Under the pieces are notes generated by a model, which was not told the DNA's origin, made no database searches, and saw only the letters and a list, made by a program, of their open reading frames with translations. A stretch of 64,000 bases of DNA from assembly GCA_942490855.1 (NCBI GenBank), contig CALNYS010000005.1, forward strand, positions 617,883 to 681,882, in the 5' to 3' direction. Within the stretch, counting starts at the first letter, position 1. Each line of letters begins with the position of its first letter. This document shows positions 1 through 7,543 of the stretch, in pieces. The DNA comes from CALNYS01 sp942490855 (lineage in GTDB: Bacteria > Planctomycetota > Phycisphaerae > Phycisphaerales > UBA1924). The translations under genes and the position numbers were made by a program.

Positions 1-290
1 CAGCCGCCGCGGTCGAAGACGACGTCGGTGACGCCGGCGGCCTTGGCGGCCTCGGCGACGGCCTTGCCGACGGCCTTGGCGGCCTCAACGCCCGACCCGG
101 ACGCGCCCGACGACTGCGTCGACGCAGCGGCGAGGGTGTGCCCGGCCAGGTCATCGATGACCTGGGCGTAGATGTGCTTGCTCGAGCGGTAGACCGCCAG
201 GCGCGGGCGCCCGGGGGTGCCCGACACGCGGTGGCGGTTGCTGAGGCGGCGCCGGCGACGACGGGCCCATTTGGCTCTTTGCTTGTCCAT
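1..290 (-). CDS. rplR: 50S ribosomal protein L18 (3' end cut by window)
   Basis: The visible 96 residues start MDKQRAKWARRRRR and continue with RHRVSGTPGRPRLAVYRS and HIYAQVIDD, the rRNA-binding core of L18, which binds 5S rRNA in the large subunit central protuberance. The reading frame runs off the left edge before a stop; full L18 is about 115-125 residues, so roughly a quarter is missing. It lies 33 bases after rplF in the spc part of the ribosomal operon. The start at 290 is the first ATG and gives the usual Arg-rich N-terminus. Confidence 0.93.
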   Translation of the reverse strand, partial: MDKQRAKWARRRRRRLSNRHRVSGTPGRPRLAVYRSSKHIYAQVIDDLAGHTLAAASTQSSGASGSGVEAAKAVGKAVAEAAKAAGVTDVVFDRGG

Positions 291-323
291 GCGGTGGTAC
301 CTCTGGTGGCGTCTGTTCGACGT

Positions 324-872
324 TTAGTTGCCGAATGCCTTGCCCTGCTTGCGCCGGACGACTTCGTCGGTGTAACGGATGCCCTTGCCGTTGTAGGGCT
401 CGGGCTTGCGCTTGGAGCGGACAACGGCGGCGAACTCGCCGACCGCCTGCTTGTCCGACCCCTTCACGGTCACGATGTCCTTCTCGACGGTGACATCGAC
501 GCCCGCGGGGATGGGCACGGAGATGATGTTGGCGAACCCGAGCTTGAGGTCGAGCTTGGCCCCGGCGAGCGTCGCGCCCCAACCGACGCCGACGATCTGG
601 AGCTTCTTCTCGTAGCCCTTGGTCACGCCGTCGATCATGTTGGCGATGAGCGAGCGCGTGGTGCCCCAGTACGCCTTGGTGGCTCGGTCCTCGGGGTTGA
701 CCGCGCCGATGACGACGGACTTGGGATCGTCCTCGACCGCCACCGTGATCTCGGGGCGGTGCGTCATCGTGAGCGTGTTCCCGCTCTTTTCGACGGTGAT
801 CGTCCGGTCGTTTGAGACCGCGACGGTGACGCCGGCGGGGATCTCAACAGGTTTTTTTCCGATGCGGGACAT
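324..872 (-). CDS. rplF: 50S ribosomal protein L6
   Basis: The 182-residue product opens MSRIGKKPVEIPAGV, the standard L6 start, and holds the two repeated L6 folds; the second contains GVGWGATLAGAKLDLKLGF and ends with RRKQGKAFGN. L6 binds 23S rRNA helix 97 near the factor-binding site. Length matches the family. It sits between rpsH and rplR as in most bacterial spc operons. Nothing is unusual in the frame. Confidence 0.97.
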   Translation of the reverse strand: MSRIGKKPVEIPAGVTVAVSNDRTITVEKSGNTLTMTHRPEITVAVEDDPKSVVIGAVNPEDRATKAYWGTTRSLIANMIDGVTKGYEKKLQIVGVGWGATLAGAKLDLKLGFANIISVPIPAGVDVTVEKDIVTVKGSDKQAVGEFAAVVRSKRKPEPYNGKGIRYTDEVVRRKQGKAFGN

Positions 873-899
873 GGCCCGTTCTCCTGTCGCTCGAGGGCG

Positions 900-1298
900 T
901 TAGTTGATGGTGCAGAGGAGCTCGCCGCCGACTTGCTTCTCGCGGCATTGGCGGTCGGACAGCACGCCCGAGGAGGTGGACACGACGCAGATGCCAAGGC
1001 CCTGCTGCGGGCGCGGCAGCTCCTCGACCCGGGCGTACACGCGGCAGCCGGGCTTGGACTCGCGCTTGAGCAGGTGGAGCGCGGGCTCCCCGCCCTGAGC
1101 GTAGCGCAGGCGGACGCGGATCTGGCCCTGGCGCCCGTCATCGATGACCTCGAAGCCATCGATGTAGCCCTCCTCCTGGAGGACCCCGGCGAGGCCGCGG
1201 CAGACCTTCGAGTTGAGGCAGTTGACGCTCTTGGCCCGGTTGCGCACCGCGTTGCGAATGCGGGTGAGCATGTCCGAAATGGGGTCGTTCATCGACAT
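900..1298 (-). CDS. rpsH: 30S ribosomal protein S8
   Basis: The frame is open further upstream, but the S8 start is the ATG at 1298, giving MSMNDPISDMLTRIRNAVRN and 132 residues. The C-terminal STSSGVLSDRQCREKQVGGE matches the S8 signature (usually STSxGxMTDxxAR). S8 binds 16S rRNA helix 21 in the small subunit and in many bacteria also represses the spc operon. A second ATG six bases inside is an alternative start. It follows the frameshifted rpsN by 49 bases. Confidence 0.96.
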   Translation of the reverse strand: MSMNDPISDMLTRIRNAVRNRAKSVNCLNSKVCRGLAGVLQEEGYIDGFEVIDDGRQGQIRVRLRYAQGGEPALHLLKRESKPGCRVYARVEELPRPQQGLGICVVSTSSGVLSDRQCREKQVGGELLCTIN

Positions 1299-1347
1299 GG
1301 GTAGACGTTCCCTAATCCGTCGGAAAGGTGACTCGTTTGGTTCGGAC

Positions 1348-1534
1348 TCACCAGCTGGCCTTGCGCATTCCCGGGACTTTGCCCTCGAGCCGCGAGCTTG
1401 CGGAGCATGATTCGGCTGACGCGGAACTTCTTGTAGACGCCGCGTGAACGCCCGGTGATCTCGCACCGCGTGTTCCCGCGGGTCGCGTACTTGGGCGTGC
1501 GCTTCGACTTGGCGATCTGGGCTTTGGTAGCCAT
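1348..1534 (-). CDS. rpsN: 30S ribosomal protein S14, frameshifted by one base
   Basis: The N-terminal part (MATKAQIAKSKRTPKYATRG, then RVSRIMLRKLA) is short-form S14. After Leu-Ala the frame is lost: the minus strand reads GCGGCTCGAGGGC where GCGCTCGAGGGC would continue as LEGKVPGMRKASW and stop at 1348, giving the expected 61 residues. The extra base is one of the two C at 1390-1391 on the plus strand. Only one of the four zinc-ribbon cysteines of the Zn-binding form is present (RCEIT; SRIM replaces CRIC), so this is a zinc-free short S14. S14 is essential, so a sequence error is more likely than a broken gene. Confidence 0.9.
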
Positions 1535-1537
1535 GGG

Positions 1538-2152
1538 TCAGGCGCCTTCCTTCTTAAAGGGCATCCCGAGTTCTTCGAGGATGTACCGGCTCTTCTCCGC
1601 GTCGGACTTGGTGAAGCAGATGTTGATGTGCATGCCGTGCGTGAAGTTCACGTTCGCCATGTTGATCTCGGGCCACACCGCCTGCTCGGACAAGCCCATC
1701 GAGTAGTTCCCGGCCTGGTCGAACGACTTGTCCGACAGACCGCGGAAGTCCTTGATGCGCGGGGAGGCAAGGTTGATGAGGCGGTCGAGGAAGTGCCACA
1801 TGCGGTCGCGCCGCAGGGTGACCATCGCCGCGGTGGGCATGCCCTCGCGCACCTTGAAGTTCGCGACGGACTTCTTCGCCTTGATCAGGATGGGCTTCTG
1901 GCCCGAGATGGTCGTGAGCGTGTCGAGCACCGTGTCGCGGACGTTCGCGGGGAGCTTGGCGCCGTCGAGGTGACGCCCCATGTTCACGTTGATGACGATC
2001 TTGTCCATCGCCGGGCGAGACATGGGGTTCTTGAGCGCGAACTTCTCGCCCGCCTTGGCGGAGACCTCGTCCTGGTACTTCAGGCGGAGGCGGGAGGGCG
2101 CCATAGGCTCGCTCGCGGTGTCGCCGGACTTGTCTTTGGATTCCTTGGACAT
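1538..2152 (-). CDS. rplE: 50S ribosomal protein L5
   Basis: The open frame extends upstream into rplX, but the L5 protein begins at the ATG at 2152 (MSKESKDKSGD), giving 204 residues. Recognisable L5 features are RLKYQDEV, NPMSRPAMDKIVINVNMG, GQKPILIKAKKSVANFKVREG and the C-terminal EELGMPFKKE. L5 binds 5S rRNA and contacts tRNA in the P site. The N-terminal 20 residues are hydrophilic and slightly longer than in E. coli (179 residues). It lies 7 bases after rplX. Confidence 0.96.
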   Translation of the reverse strand: MSKESKDKSGDTASEPMAPSRLRLKYQDEVSAKAGEKFALKNPMSRPAMDKIVINVNMGRHLDGAKLPANVRDTVLDTLTTISGQKPILIKAKKSVANFKVREGMPTAAMVTLRRDRMWHFLDRLINLASPRIKDFRGLSDKSFDQAGNYSMGLSEQAVWPEINMANVNFTHGMHINICFTKSDAEKSRYILEELGMPFKKEGA

Positions 2153-2159
2153 AGCTTCC

Positions 2160-2498
2160 TTACCCCTTCGCCTTGGGCCCGCGGACCACACCGAGCTCGG
2201 ACCCGTCGCGGGAGGCGACGCGGACCTTGGAGCCGTCGGATTTGGTCTCGAAGCGGACCCGCGAGGGCTTGCCGCCGACAGCCGGGCTGACGTTAGAGAT
2301 GTGGATGGGCGTCTCGCGCTTGACGAGCGCGCCCTTCGGGTTGGCCTGGGTGGGCTTGACGTGGACGGTGCGGATGCCGACGCCCTCAACGACCACGCGG
2401 TCGTCTTCGGGGATCACGCGGAGCACGGTCCCGGTCTTGCCGCGGTCTTTGCCCGCGGTCACCATCACGGTGTCGCCCTTGCGAACGTGGCGTGCCAT
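2160..2498 (-). CDS. rplX: 50S ribosomal protein L24
   Basis: The 112-residue product starts MARHVRKGDTVMVTAGKDRGKTG, the KOW motif that binds 23S rRNA early in large-subunit assembly, and continues with VVEGVGIRTVHVKP and ETPIHISNV, both typical of L24. The ATG overlaps the rplN stop codon by one base (TGATG), so the two genes are probably translationally coupled. Length is normal. Confidence 0.96.
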   Translation of the reverse strand: MARHVRKGDTVMVTAGKDRGKTGTVLRVIPEDDRVVVEGVGIRTVHVKPTQANPKGALVKRETPIHISNVSPAVGGKPSRVRFETKSDGSKVRVASRDGSELGVVRGPKAKG

Positions 2499-2884
2499 CA
2501 GATGACCTCCGAGGCGAGAGACACGATCTTCATGTAGCCCTGGTCGCGGAGCTCGCGAGCCACGGCCCCGAAGATGCGGGTGCCCTTGGGGTTGCCGTCG
2601 TCTCCGATGATGACGACGGCGTTGTTGTCGAAGCGGACGGACGAGCCGTCGGCGCGCTTGGTCGGGAACGACGTCCGGACGACCACGGCCTTGACCTTGT
2701 CGCCGGCCTTGATGTCAGACCCGGGGAGGGCCTTCTTCACGGAGCAGACGACCTTGTCGCCCACACCAGCGGTGCGACGGGTCTTCTTGTTGCGACCGGT
2801 CGAGCCGCCGAGCACACGGATCACATACGCGATCTTGGCTCCCGAGTTGTCCGCGACTTCACATCGCGATTCTTGCTGCAACAT
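2498..2884 (-). CDS. rplN: 50S ribosomal protein L14
   Basis: The product is 128 residues and begins MLQQESRCEVADNSGAK, the canonical L14 N-terminus; it later has VRTSFPTKRADGSSVRFDNN and ends in RELRDQGYMKIVSLASEVI. L14 is part of the intersubunit bridge region and is the contact site of the silencing factor RsfS. Position between rpsQ and rplX is conserved. Confidence 0.97.
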   Translation of the reverse strand: MLQQESRCEVADNSGAKIAYVIRVLGGSTGRNKKTRRTAGVGDKVVCSVKKALPGSDIKAGDKVKAVVVRTSFPTKRADGSSVRFDNNAVVIIGDDGNPKGTRIFGAVARELRDQGYMKIVSLASEVI

Positions 2885-2919
2885 CGCTGTGTCTCCGGGG
2901 CCGAGGGCCCCACTAGCGG

Positions 2920-3210
2920 TCAGGCGTTGACGGCGTCGATCTCTTGCGGGGCGGCCTCGACGACTCGGACGAGGGCCCAGCTCTTGGTCTTGCTCTTACG
3001 GACGCAGGGGGCCACCTCGACGCGGTCGCCCTTGCGGGACTCGTTGTTCTCGTCGTGGACCTGCAGCACGGTGCGCTTGCGGACGTACTTGCCGTACTTG
3101 GGGTGACGGCTCAGGTAGCCGACCACGACCTTGCGCGACTTGTCGCGCGAGTCGGACTCGACGAAACCGACGCGCGTCGCGACGTGCTTTTCGGGGGTGG
3201 GCTCGGTCAT
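2920..3210 (-). CDS. rpsQ: 30S ribosomal protein S17
   Basis: The 96-residue product has the OB-fold S17 pattern: GFVESDSRDKSRKVVVGY, HPKYGKYVRKR, then GDRVEVAPCVRKSKTKSWALVRV. S17 is a primary 16S rRNA binder. The C-terminus is about ten residues longer than E. coli S17. The ATG overlaps the rpmC stop (ATGA), which suggests coupled translation. Confidence 0.96.
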   Translation of the reverse strand: MTEPTPEKHVATRVGFVESDSRDKSRKVVVGYLSRHPKYGKYVRKRTVLQVHDENNESRKGDRVEVAPCVRKSKTKSWALVRVVEAAPQEIDAVNA

Positions 3211-3422
3211 GCGTTGGCCTTCTCGTTCTGCTGGGCGATCTCGCGAGCGCGGCGCTCGGTCTGGAGGCGGGCGATGTCGCGGCGCATCTTGGTGAACTGG
3301 CTGACGTCCTCGACCTTCTCCGTCACCGTCTGGCTGCGGAGATCGAAGAGCTTGCGGGAGAGGCGGCGAAGCTCCTCCGCGATCTCTTCGTTGGTCATCT
3401 TGTGGGATTCCTGAGCCTTCAT
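3207..3422 (-). CDS. rpmC: 50S ribosomal protein L29
   Basis: From the ATG at 3422 the product is 71 residues. It shows the L29 two-helix hairpin: MTNEEIAEELRRLSRKLFDLRSQ, then a charged loop and FTKMRRDIARLQTERRAREIA. L29 sits at the peptide exit tunnel near the SRP and trigger factor docking site. A longer open frame upstream is the shadow of rplP. Length and position after rplP are as expected. Confidence 0.94.
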   Translation of the reverse strand: MKAQESHKMTNEEIAEELRRLSRKLFDLRSQTVTEKVEDVSQFTKMRRDIARLQTERRAREIAQQNEKANA

Positions 3423-3448
3423 GGCGATCGTTCCTTCTTTGCTCCGGC

Positions 3449-3868
3449 TCAGTGGCCGAGTCGGCGTCCGATGAAGCGGCAACGCACGGGCATCTTCATC
3501 GCCACGCGCACCAACGCACGCTTGGCCTGGTCCTCTGTCACACCGGCGAGCTCGTAGAGCACCGTGCCCGGCTTGACGCGCGCGGCCCAGTAATCCACCT
3601 CGGCCTTGCCCTTGCCCATTCGCGTTTCCAGCGGCTTCTTCGAGACGGGCTTGTCCGGGAAGACGCGGATGATGAGCTTGCCCTGACGCTTGAGGTAGTG
3701 CTGACAGGCGATACGCCCGGCCTCGAGCTGACGCGCGGTCAGCCAGCACTGCTCCATCGACTGGAGCCCGTAGTCGCCGAAGGCGACGAAGTTGCCCTTC
3801 GTGGCCTTGCGGTCACGGGCGCGCCGCATCTCCTTGCGGAACTTGACTCGTTTGGGCATGCGTGGCAT
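3449..3868 (-). CDS. rplP: 50S ribosomal protein L16
   Basis: The 139-residue protein starts MPRMPKRVKFRKEMRRARDRKATKG and contains GDYGLQSMEQCWLTARQLEAGRI and KPLETRMGKGKAEVDYWAARVKPGTVLYE, the strongly conserved L16 regions near the A-site tRNA elbow. Its length matches the family. It lies 53 bases after rpsC, and 26 bases before rpmC. Confidence 0.97.
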   Translation of the reverse strand: MPRMPKRVKFRKEMRRARDRKATKGNFVAFGDYGLQSMEQCWLTARQLEAGRIACQHYLKRQGKLIIRVFPDKPVSKKPLETRMGKGKAEVDYWAARVKPGTVLYELAGVTEDQAKRALVRVAMKMPVRCRFIGRRLGH

Positions 3869-3921
3869 GGCTTACTTCTCCAACCGGTCGGCACTGGCCG
3901 ATCCGGATCGTTCGTGCGTGA

Positions 3922-4623
3922 TCAACGGCGCCCTCGGGCACGGGGGCGGGCGCCGGCGGCGTTGCTGGCGGTCTCGTCGAATTCTTCCGAGTACGGGCCC
4001 TTGTAGATCCACGCCTTGACGCCGATGACGCCGTAGGTCGTGCGCGACTCCGCGAACCCGTAGTCGATGTGCGCCTGGAGCGTCGAAAGAGGCAGCGACC
4101 CGAGACGCGTGTCAAGACGACGCGTCATCTCGGCGCCGCCCAGACGACCGGCGATCAGGATGCGGATGCCCTTGGCGCCCGACTGCATCGCGCCCTCGGC
4201 ACGCATCTTCACCAGGCGGCGGTAGCTCGCCCGCTTCTTGAGCTGCTCGGCGATGCCCTCGGCCACCAGCTGGGCGTTGAGGTCGGGGTTCCCGATCTCG
4301 ACGACCGACACCGCGACCTTGCGACCCGTCATGTACTGGAGTTCGGACTGCAGGCGGTCGATCTCGGCGCCCTTGGGGCCGATGACCAGGCCCGGGCGGG
4401 CGGTCTTCAGGATCACCTTGAGCTCTTCACGCGTGCGCTCGATCAGGATGTCGGCGACGGCGGCGAAGGGCGGCGTCCGGTTGAGGCGCCGGTCGAGGAA
4501 CTCGCGGATCTTGTAGTCCTCGATCAACAGCTCGCCGTACAGCGCCTTGGGCGCGTACCAGCGGCTCTTGTGCGCCTCGGTGATGCCGACGCGGAAGCCG
4601 AAGGGGTGAGTCTTCTGTCCCAT
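3922..4623 (-). CDS. rpsC: 30S ribosomal protein S3
   Basis: The product has 233 residues. It begins MGQKTHPFGFRVGI, has the KH domain GLVIGPKGAEIDRLQSELQ, and the C-terminal S3 domain AMQSGAKGIRILIAGRLGGAEM, then TTYGVIGVKAWIYKG. S3 lines the mRNA entry channel and contributes to the ribosomal helicase. The Arg-rich tail ARPRARGRR is species-specific. The ATG overlaps the rplV stop by one base. Confidence 0.97.
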   Translation of the reverse strand: MGQKTHPFGFRVGITEAHKSRWYAPKALYGELLIEDYKIREFLDRRLNRTPPFAAVADILIERTREELKVILKTARPGLVIGPKGAEIDRLQSELQYMTGRKVAVSVVEIGNPDLNAQLVAEGIAEQLKKRASYRRLVKMRAEGAMQSGAKGIRILIAGRLGGAEMTRRLDTRLGSLPLSTLQAHIDYGFAESRTTYGVIGVKAWIYKGPYSEEFDETASNAAGARPRARGRR

Positions 4624-5168
4624 TACGCGTGCTCCTCGACGCCGATGGTGATGTGGCTCGTCTTCTTCTGGATCGGGTGGGCCCGACCGCGGTCCTTGGG
4701 CTGGAAACGCTTGATCGTCACGCCCTCGTCGATGCGGGATTCCGCAACGTAGAGCTGGGTGACGTCGGCGTCGGCCTGCTCGGCGTCCGCGATCGCGGTG
4801 CGGAGGGTCTTGAGGACCATCTTCGCGGCGCGACGCGGGCTGAAGACCAGCAGGTTCTCCGCCTCATCGACGCGCTTCCCGCGGATCATGTCCGCGACGA
4901 GGCGCGCCTTCTGGGGGCTCGAACGCTGCCAGCACGAACGGCTGACGAAACGCGCGATGTCCTTGGGCTCGACGCCCAGGGCGCCCGCGAGGCGACGCAT
5001 GTCCTCGAACTTGGCTCGGGGGTGGTTGCGACCACCCATCCAGTTCCGCAGCGCCTTCTCGGCCGCGGACTGCGAGAAGCCATCGCGGGCCAGCGCACCG
5101 GCGAGCTGCTCGACGGTCTGCCCGCTGTCGCTAGCGAGCGTTTTGACTTTGGCGTGGTTGAGGTTCAC
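4623..5168 (-). CDS. rplV: 50S ribosomal protein L22 with an added N-terminal HTH-like domain
   Basis: The C-terminal 110 residues are L22: SPQKARLVADMIRGKRVDEA, SPRRAAKMVLKTLRTAIADAEQ and PKDRGRAHPIQKKTSHITI. L22 lines the exit tunnel with its long loop. Ahead of it are about 72 extra residues (QTVEQLAGALARDG, AAEKALRNWMGG, FEDMRRLAGALGVEPKDIARF) that read like an Xre/Cro-type helix-turn-helix: paired helices, a conserved GxS...A spacing and the 'LAxALGVEPxDIA' end common in such domains. The total, 181 residues, compares with 110-120 usually. The only ATG near the expected L22 start is absent, so the extension is probably translated. Whether it binds nucleic acid is unknown. Confidence 0.93.
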   Translation of the reverse strand: MNLNHAKVKTLASDSGQTVEQLAGALARDGFSQSAAEKALRNWMGGRNHPRAKFEDMRRLAGALGVEPKDIARFVSRSCWQRSSPQKARLVADMIRGKRVDEAENLLVFSPRRAAKMVLKTLRTAIADAEQADADVTQLYVAESRIDEGVTIKRFQPKDRGRAHPIQKKTSHITIGVEEHA

Positions 5169-5191
5169 TGGGTGCTCCTGTCAGGTCCGGC

Positions 5192-5476
5192 TTAGCGCCC
5201 GGACTTGATGCCTTCCTTCTTGTTGGTGTGACCGCGGAAGGTTCGGCTGGGGCTGAACTCGCCGAGCTTGTGCCCGACCATGTCCTCGGTGACGAAGACC
5301 TCGGTGAAGGCGCGACCGTTGTGCACCTGGAACGTCTGGCCGACGAACTCGGGGACGATGGTGCAGGCGCGGGCCCACGTCTTGATCGGCGTGCGCGCGC
5401 CGCCCTCGACCTGCTTCTCCACCTTGAGGTAGAGCTTCTCGTCGACGTAGGGGCCTTTTTTCAGCGAACGGCTCAT
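5192..5476 (-). CDS. rpsS: 30S ribosomal protein S19
   Basis: The 94-residue product begins MSRSLKKGPYVDEKLYLKVE and has VPEFVGQTFQVHNGRAFTEVFVTEDMVGHKLGEFSPSRTFRGH, the S19 signature in the small-subunit head, where it contacts S13 and the A-site finger. Length is normal and position between rplB and rplV conserved. Confidence 0.97.
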   Translation of the reverse strand: MSRSLKKGPYVDEKLYLKVEKQVEGGARTPIKTWARACTIVPEFVGQTFQVHNGRAFTEVFVTEDMVGHKLGEFSPSRTFRGHTNKKEGIKSGR

Positions 5477-5494
5477 GGGTCGATCCTCCCGGGC

Positions 5495-6349
5495 TTAGCG
5501 GAGCTGCCCGTAGCGCTTGCTCTTGCGCCGGCGGATGATGAGTTTGGTGGAGTGCTGCTTCTTGTTACGCGTCGATCCGCCCTTGGACTTCGTGCCCGTG
5601 CGCGAGACCGGCGTGCGGCCGCCCTTCGAGCGGCCCTCACCACCACCGAGGGGGTGAGCGTCGTGGCTCATGGCCATGCCGCGGACCTTCGGGCGACGCC
5701 CGAGGTGGCGGCTCTTGCCGGCCTTGCCCAGACGGCGGTTCTTGTGATCCAGGTTCCCGACCACGCCCACCGTCGCCCGGCACTCGATGAGCACCTGACG
5801 CAGCTCGCCCGAGGGGAGCAGGATGGTCGCGTACTTGCCTTCCTTGTTCAGGAGGCGGGCCGAGGCGCCGGCGGAACGGCAGACCTGCGCGCCCTTGCCC
5901 GGGATGATCTCCACGCAGTGGATGTTCAGGCCCGAGGGGATGTGCTTGAGCTGCATGCTCACGCCCGGCTTGGGGTCCACGGGCTCGGCGGCAGTGATAA
6001 CGCTGTCGCCGTCCTTGAGGCCCACCGGGGCGGGGATGTAGCGCTTCACGCCGTCCTCATACTTGATGAGGGCGATGTGGCACGAGCGGTTGGGGTCGTA
6101 CTCGATGCCCGCGACGACGCCGGGGATCCCGACGCGGTCGGCGCGTTTGAAGTCGATCTTGCGGTAGCGACGCTTGTGACCGCCGCCGCGACCACGCACG
6201 GTGATCTTGCCGTGGTGGTTCCGACCGCCGGTCTTCTTCATCGGCTCGAGCAGGGACTTCTCGGGCGACGTCTTGGTGACCTCGGTGTGGAGGTTCACCG
6301 AGGCGTTGCGTCGCCCGGCGCTGGTCGGCTTGTATACACGGATGGCCAT
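5495..6349 (-). CDS. rplB: 50S ribosomal protein L2
   Basis: Starting at the ATG at 6349 (MAIRVYKPTSAGRRNASV) the product is 284 residues. It holds the RNA-binding part (GRNHHGKITVRGRGGGHKRRYR), the SH3-like barrel, and the C-terminal PLGGGEGRSKGGRTPVSRTG loop that is needed for peptidyl transferase activity, including the conserved histidine before PLGGG. The C-terminal basic tail is typical. A 71-residue upstream extension of the frame overlaps rplW and is not used. Confidence 0.97.
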   Translation of the reverse strand: MAIRVYKPTSAGRRNASVNLHTEVTKTSPEKSLLEPMKKTGGRNHHGKITVRGRGGGHKRRYRKIDFKRADRVGIPGVVAGIEYDPNRSCHIALIKYEDGVKRYIPAPVGLKDGDSVITAAEPVDPKPGVSMQLKHIPSGLNIHCVEIIPGKGAQVCRSAGASARLLNKEGKYATILLPSGELRQVLIECRATVGVVGNLDHKNRRLGKAGKSRHLGRRPKVRGMAMSHDAHPLGGGEGRSKGGRTPVSRTGTKSKGGSTRNKKQHSTKLIIRRRKSKRYGQLR

Positions 6350-6371
6350 GGTGGACTGCTCCCCTGCTCTC

Positions 6372-6650
6372 TTAGAAGAGTTCGATCGCGTCGTCCTGGT
6401 GAACGCGCACGACGGCCTTTTTCGTGGTGGACTCTTCGACGTAGCCGAAGCGCGTGCGCTTCGTCTTGCCCTTGCGGTTCTGCGTCGAAACCCCGGTGAC
6501 CCGGACGCTGTAAAGCTCCTGGATCGCTTCCTTGATCTCGTCCTTGCGGGCGCGACGATCAACCAGGAAGGTGTACCGGTTGAACTCGCTCGAGTGGAAC
6601 GAGTTCTTCTCAGTGATCAGCGGCTTTTTGATGACGTGGACGGGGTTCAC
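6372..6650 (-). CDS. rplW: 50S ribosomal protein L23 (GTG start)
   Basis: No ATG exists in a suitable place. The GTG at 6650 overlaps the rplD stop (GTGA) and gives 92 residues starting VNPVHVIKKPLITEKNSF, the standard L23 opening. The rest (FNRYTFLVDRRARKDEIKEAIQELYSVRVTGVSTQN) is clear L23, which docks trigger factor and SRP at the tunnel exit. Length is normal. The overlap implies translational coupling to rplD. Confidence 0.94.
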   Translation of the reverse strand: MNPVHVIKKPLITEKNSFHSSEFNRYTFLVDRRARKDEIKEAIQELYSVRVTGVSTQNRKGKTKRTRFGYVEESTTKKAVVRVHQDDAIELF

Positions 6651-7318
6651 TTGGAGCCCTCCTTCGTCGCCTTCGAACCCTTGCCGGTGTTCGAGCTCGG
6701 ACCGTTCAGCCACGCCTCGAGCTCGCTCTTGGCGATCACGACGTAGCGGTGGTTCAGGAGCGTGAAGGCGTTGAGCTCGTGCGAGGGGCAGATGTCCACG
6801 CCCTCGACGTTCCGGCAACCCAGACGGGCGTTCCGGTTCTCGGGGCTCAGGGCCACCAGGCACGAGCGGTCGATCTTGTGCGCCTCAAGCATCGCGATGA
6901 TGTCCTTGGTGCGCGGCGAATCGAAGTTCAGGTCATCGATGACCTTGACCTCGTTGTCGATGAGCTTGGCGAGCAGCGCGTTGCGGTTGGCCTTGCGCCG
7001 CATCTTCACCGGCATGTCGGGGCGGAACGCCTCGCGACCACGCGTCTTGGCGAAGGTGTGACCGCCGCCCTTGCGGACAGGCGTGCGGGCAGAGCCGGGA
7101 CGGGCACGGCCGGTGCCCTTCTGCTTGTACAGCTTGCGGGTCGAACCCTCGACCACGCCGCGGCTTTTCGTTCGAGCAGAGCCCTGGCGCGTGTTCGTGT
7201 GGTAACGAACGTACGCCTGCTTGATGAGGGAGGGGTTGACTTCCCCCCCGAGGGCGGCCTCGTCGATGCCGAAGCTACCGACCTGCTTGCCCTGTTTGTC
7301 GTAGACCGGGACGTCCAT
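6647..7318 (-). CDS. rplD: 50S ribosomal protein L4
   Basis: The 223-residue product contains RQGSARTKSRGVVEGSTRKLYKQKGTGRARPGS, the extended tunnel loop of L4, followed by GGGHTFAKTRG and KMRRKANRNALLAKL. L4 helps form the exit tunnel constriction and in E. coli also represses its own operon by binding the S10 leader; whether this happens here is unknown. A Gly/Ser/Lys tail of about 18 residues is a lineage-specific addition. It is separated from rplC by an unusual 225-base gap. Confidence 0.97.
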   Translation of the reverse strand: MDVPVYDKQGKQVGSFGIDEAALGGEVNPSLIKQAYVRYHTNTRQGSARTKSRGVVEGSTRKLYKQKGTGRARPGSARTPVRKGGGHTFAKTRGREAFRPDMPVKMRRKANRNALLAKLIDNEVKVIDDLNFDSPRTKDIIAMLEAHKIDRSCLVALSPENRNARLGCRNVEGVDICPSHELNAFTLLNHRYVVIAKSELEAWLNGPSSNTGKGSKATKEGSK

Positions 7319-7543
7319 GTGGTCCTCGTTCCCTTCGCCTGAGGCCCCGCGACGTGCGGGGCTCGTTTCGCCCTGCCCGGACTCGTCTGTCGCGTCGTCG
7401 CTTGACGACGCCGACCGGCCCGGGGGTTGACTCGGCGTAATGCCGCAACTTGGTGACGCCCGTCGGTTTCCTCCCCCTCACAGGGTCGGACCTCTCGGGC
7501 CGGACGACCGCCGCTCTGGCGACCGCCCGAAGAATTCGTGGTC
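7319..7543 (-). promoter_or_regulatory. Intergenic gap between rplC and rplD with a GC hairpin
   Basis: This 225-base gap is long for the inside of a ribosomal operon. It contains a seven-base-pair perfect hairpin (arms 7344-7350 and 7356-7362, loop GACGT) just upstream of rplD. No credible gene is seen. The hairpin could be part of a leader that controls rplD or stabilises a processed transcript, but no T-run follows it, so it is not a standard terminator. Confidence 0.35.
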
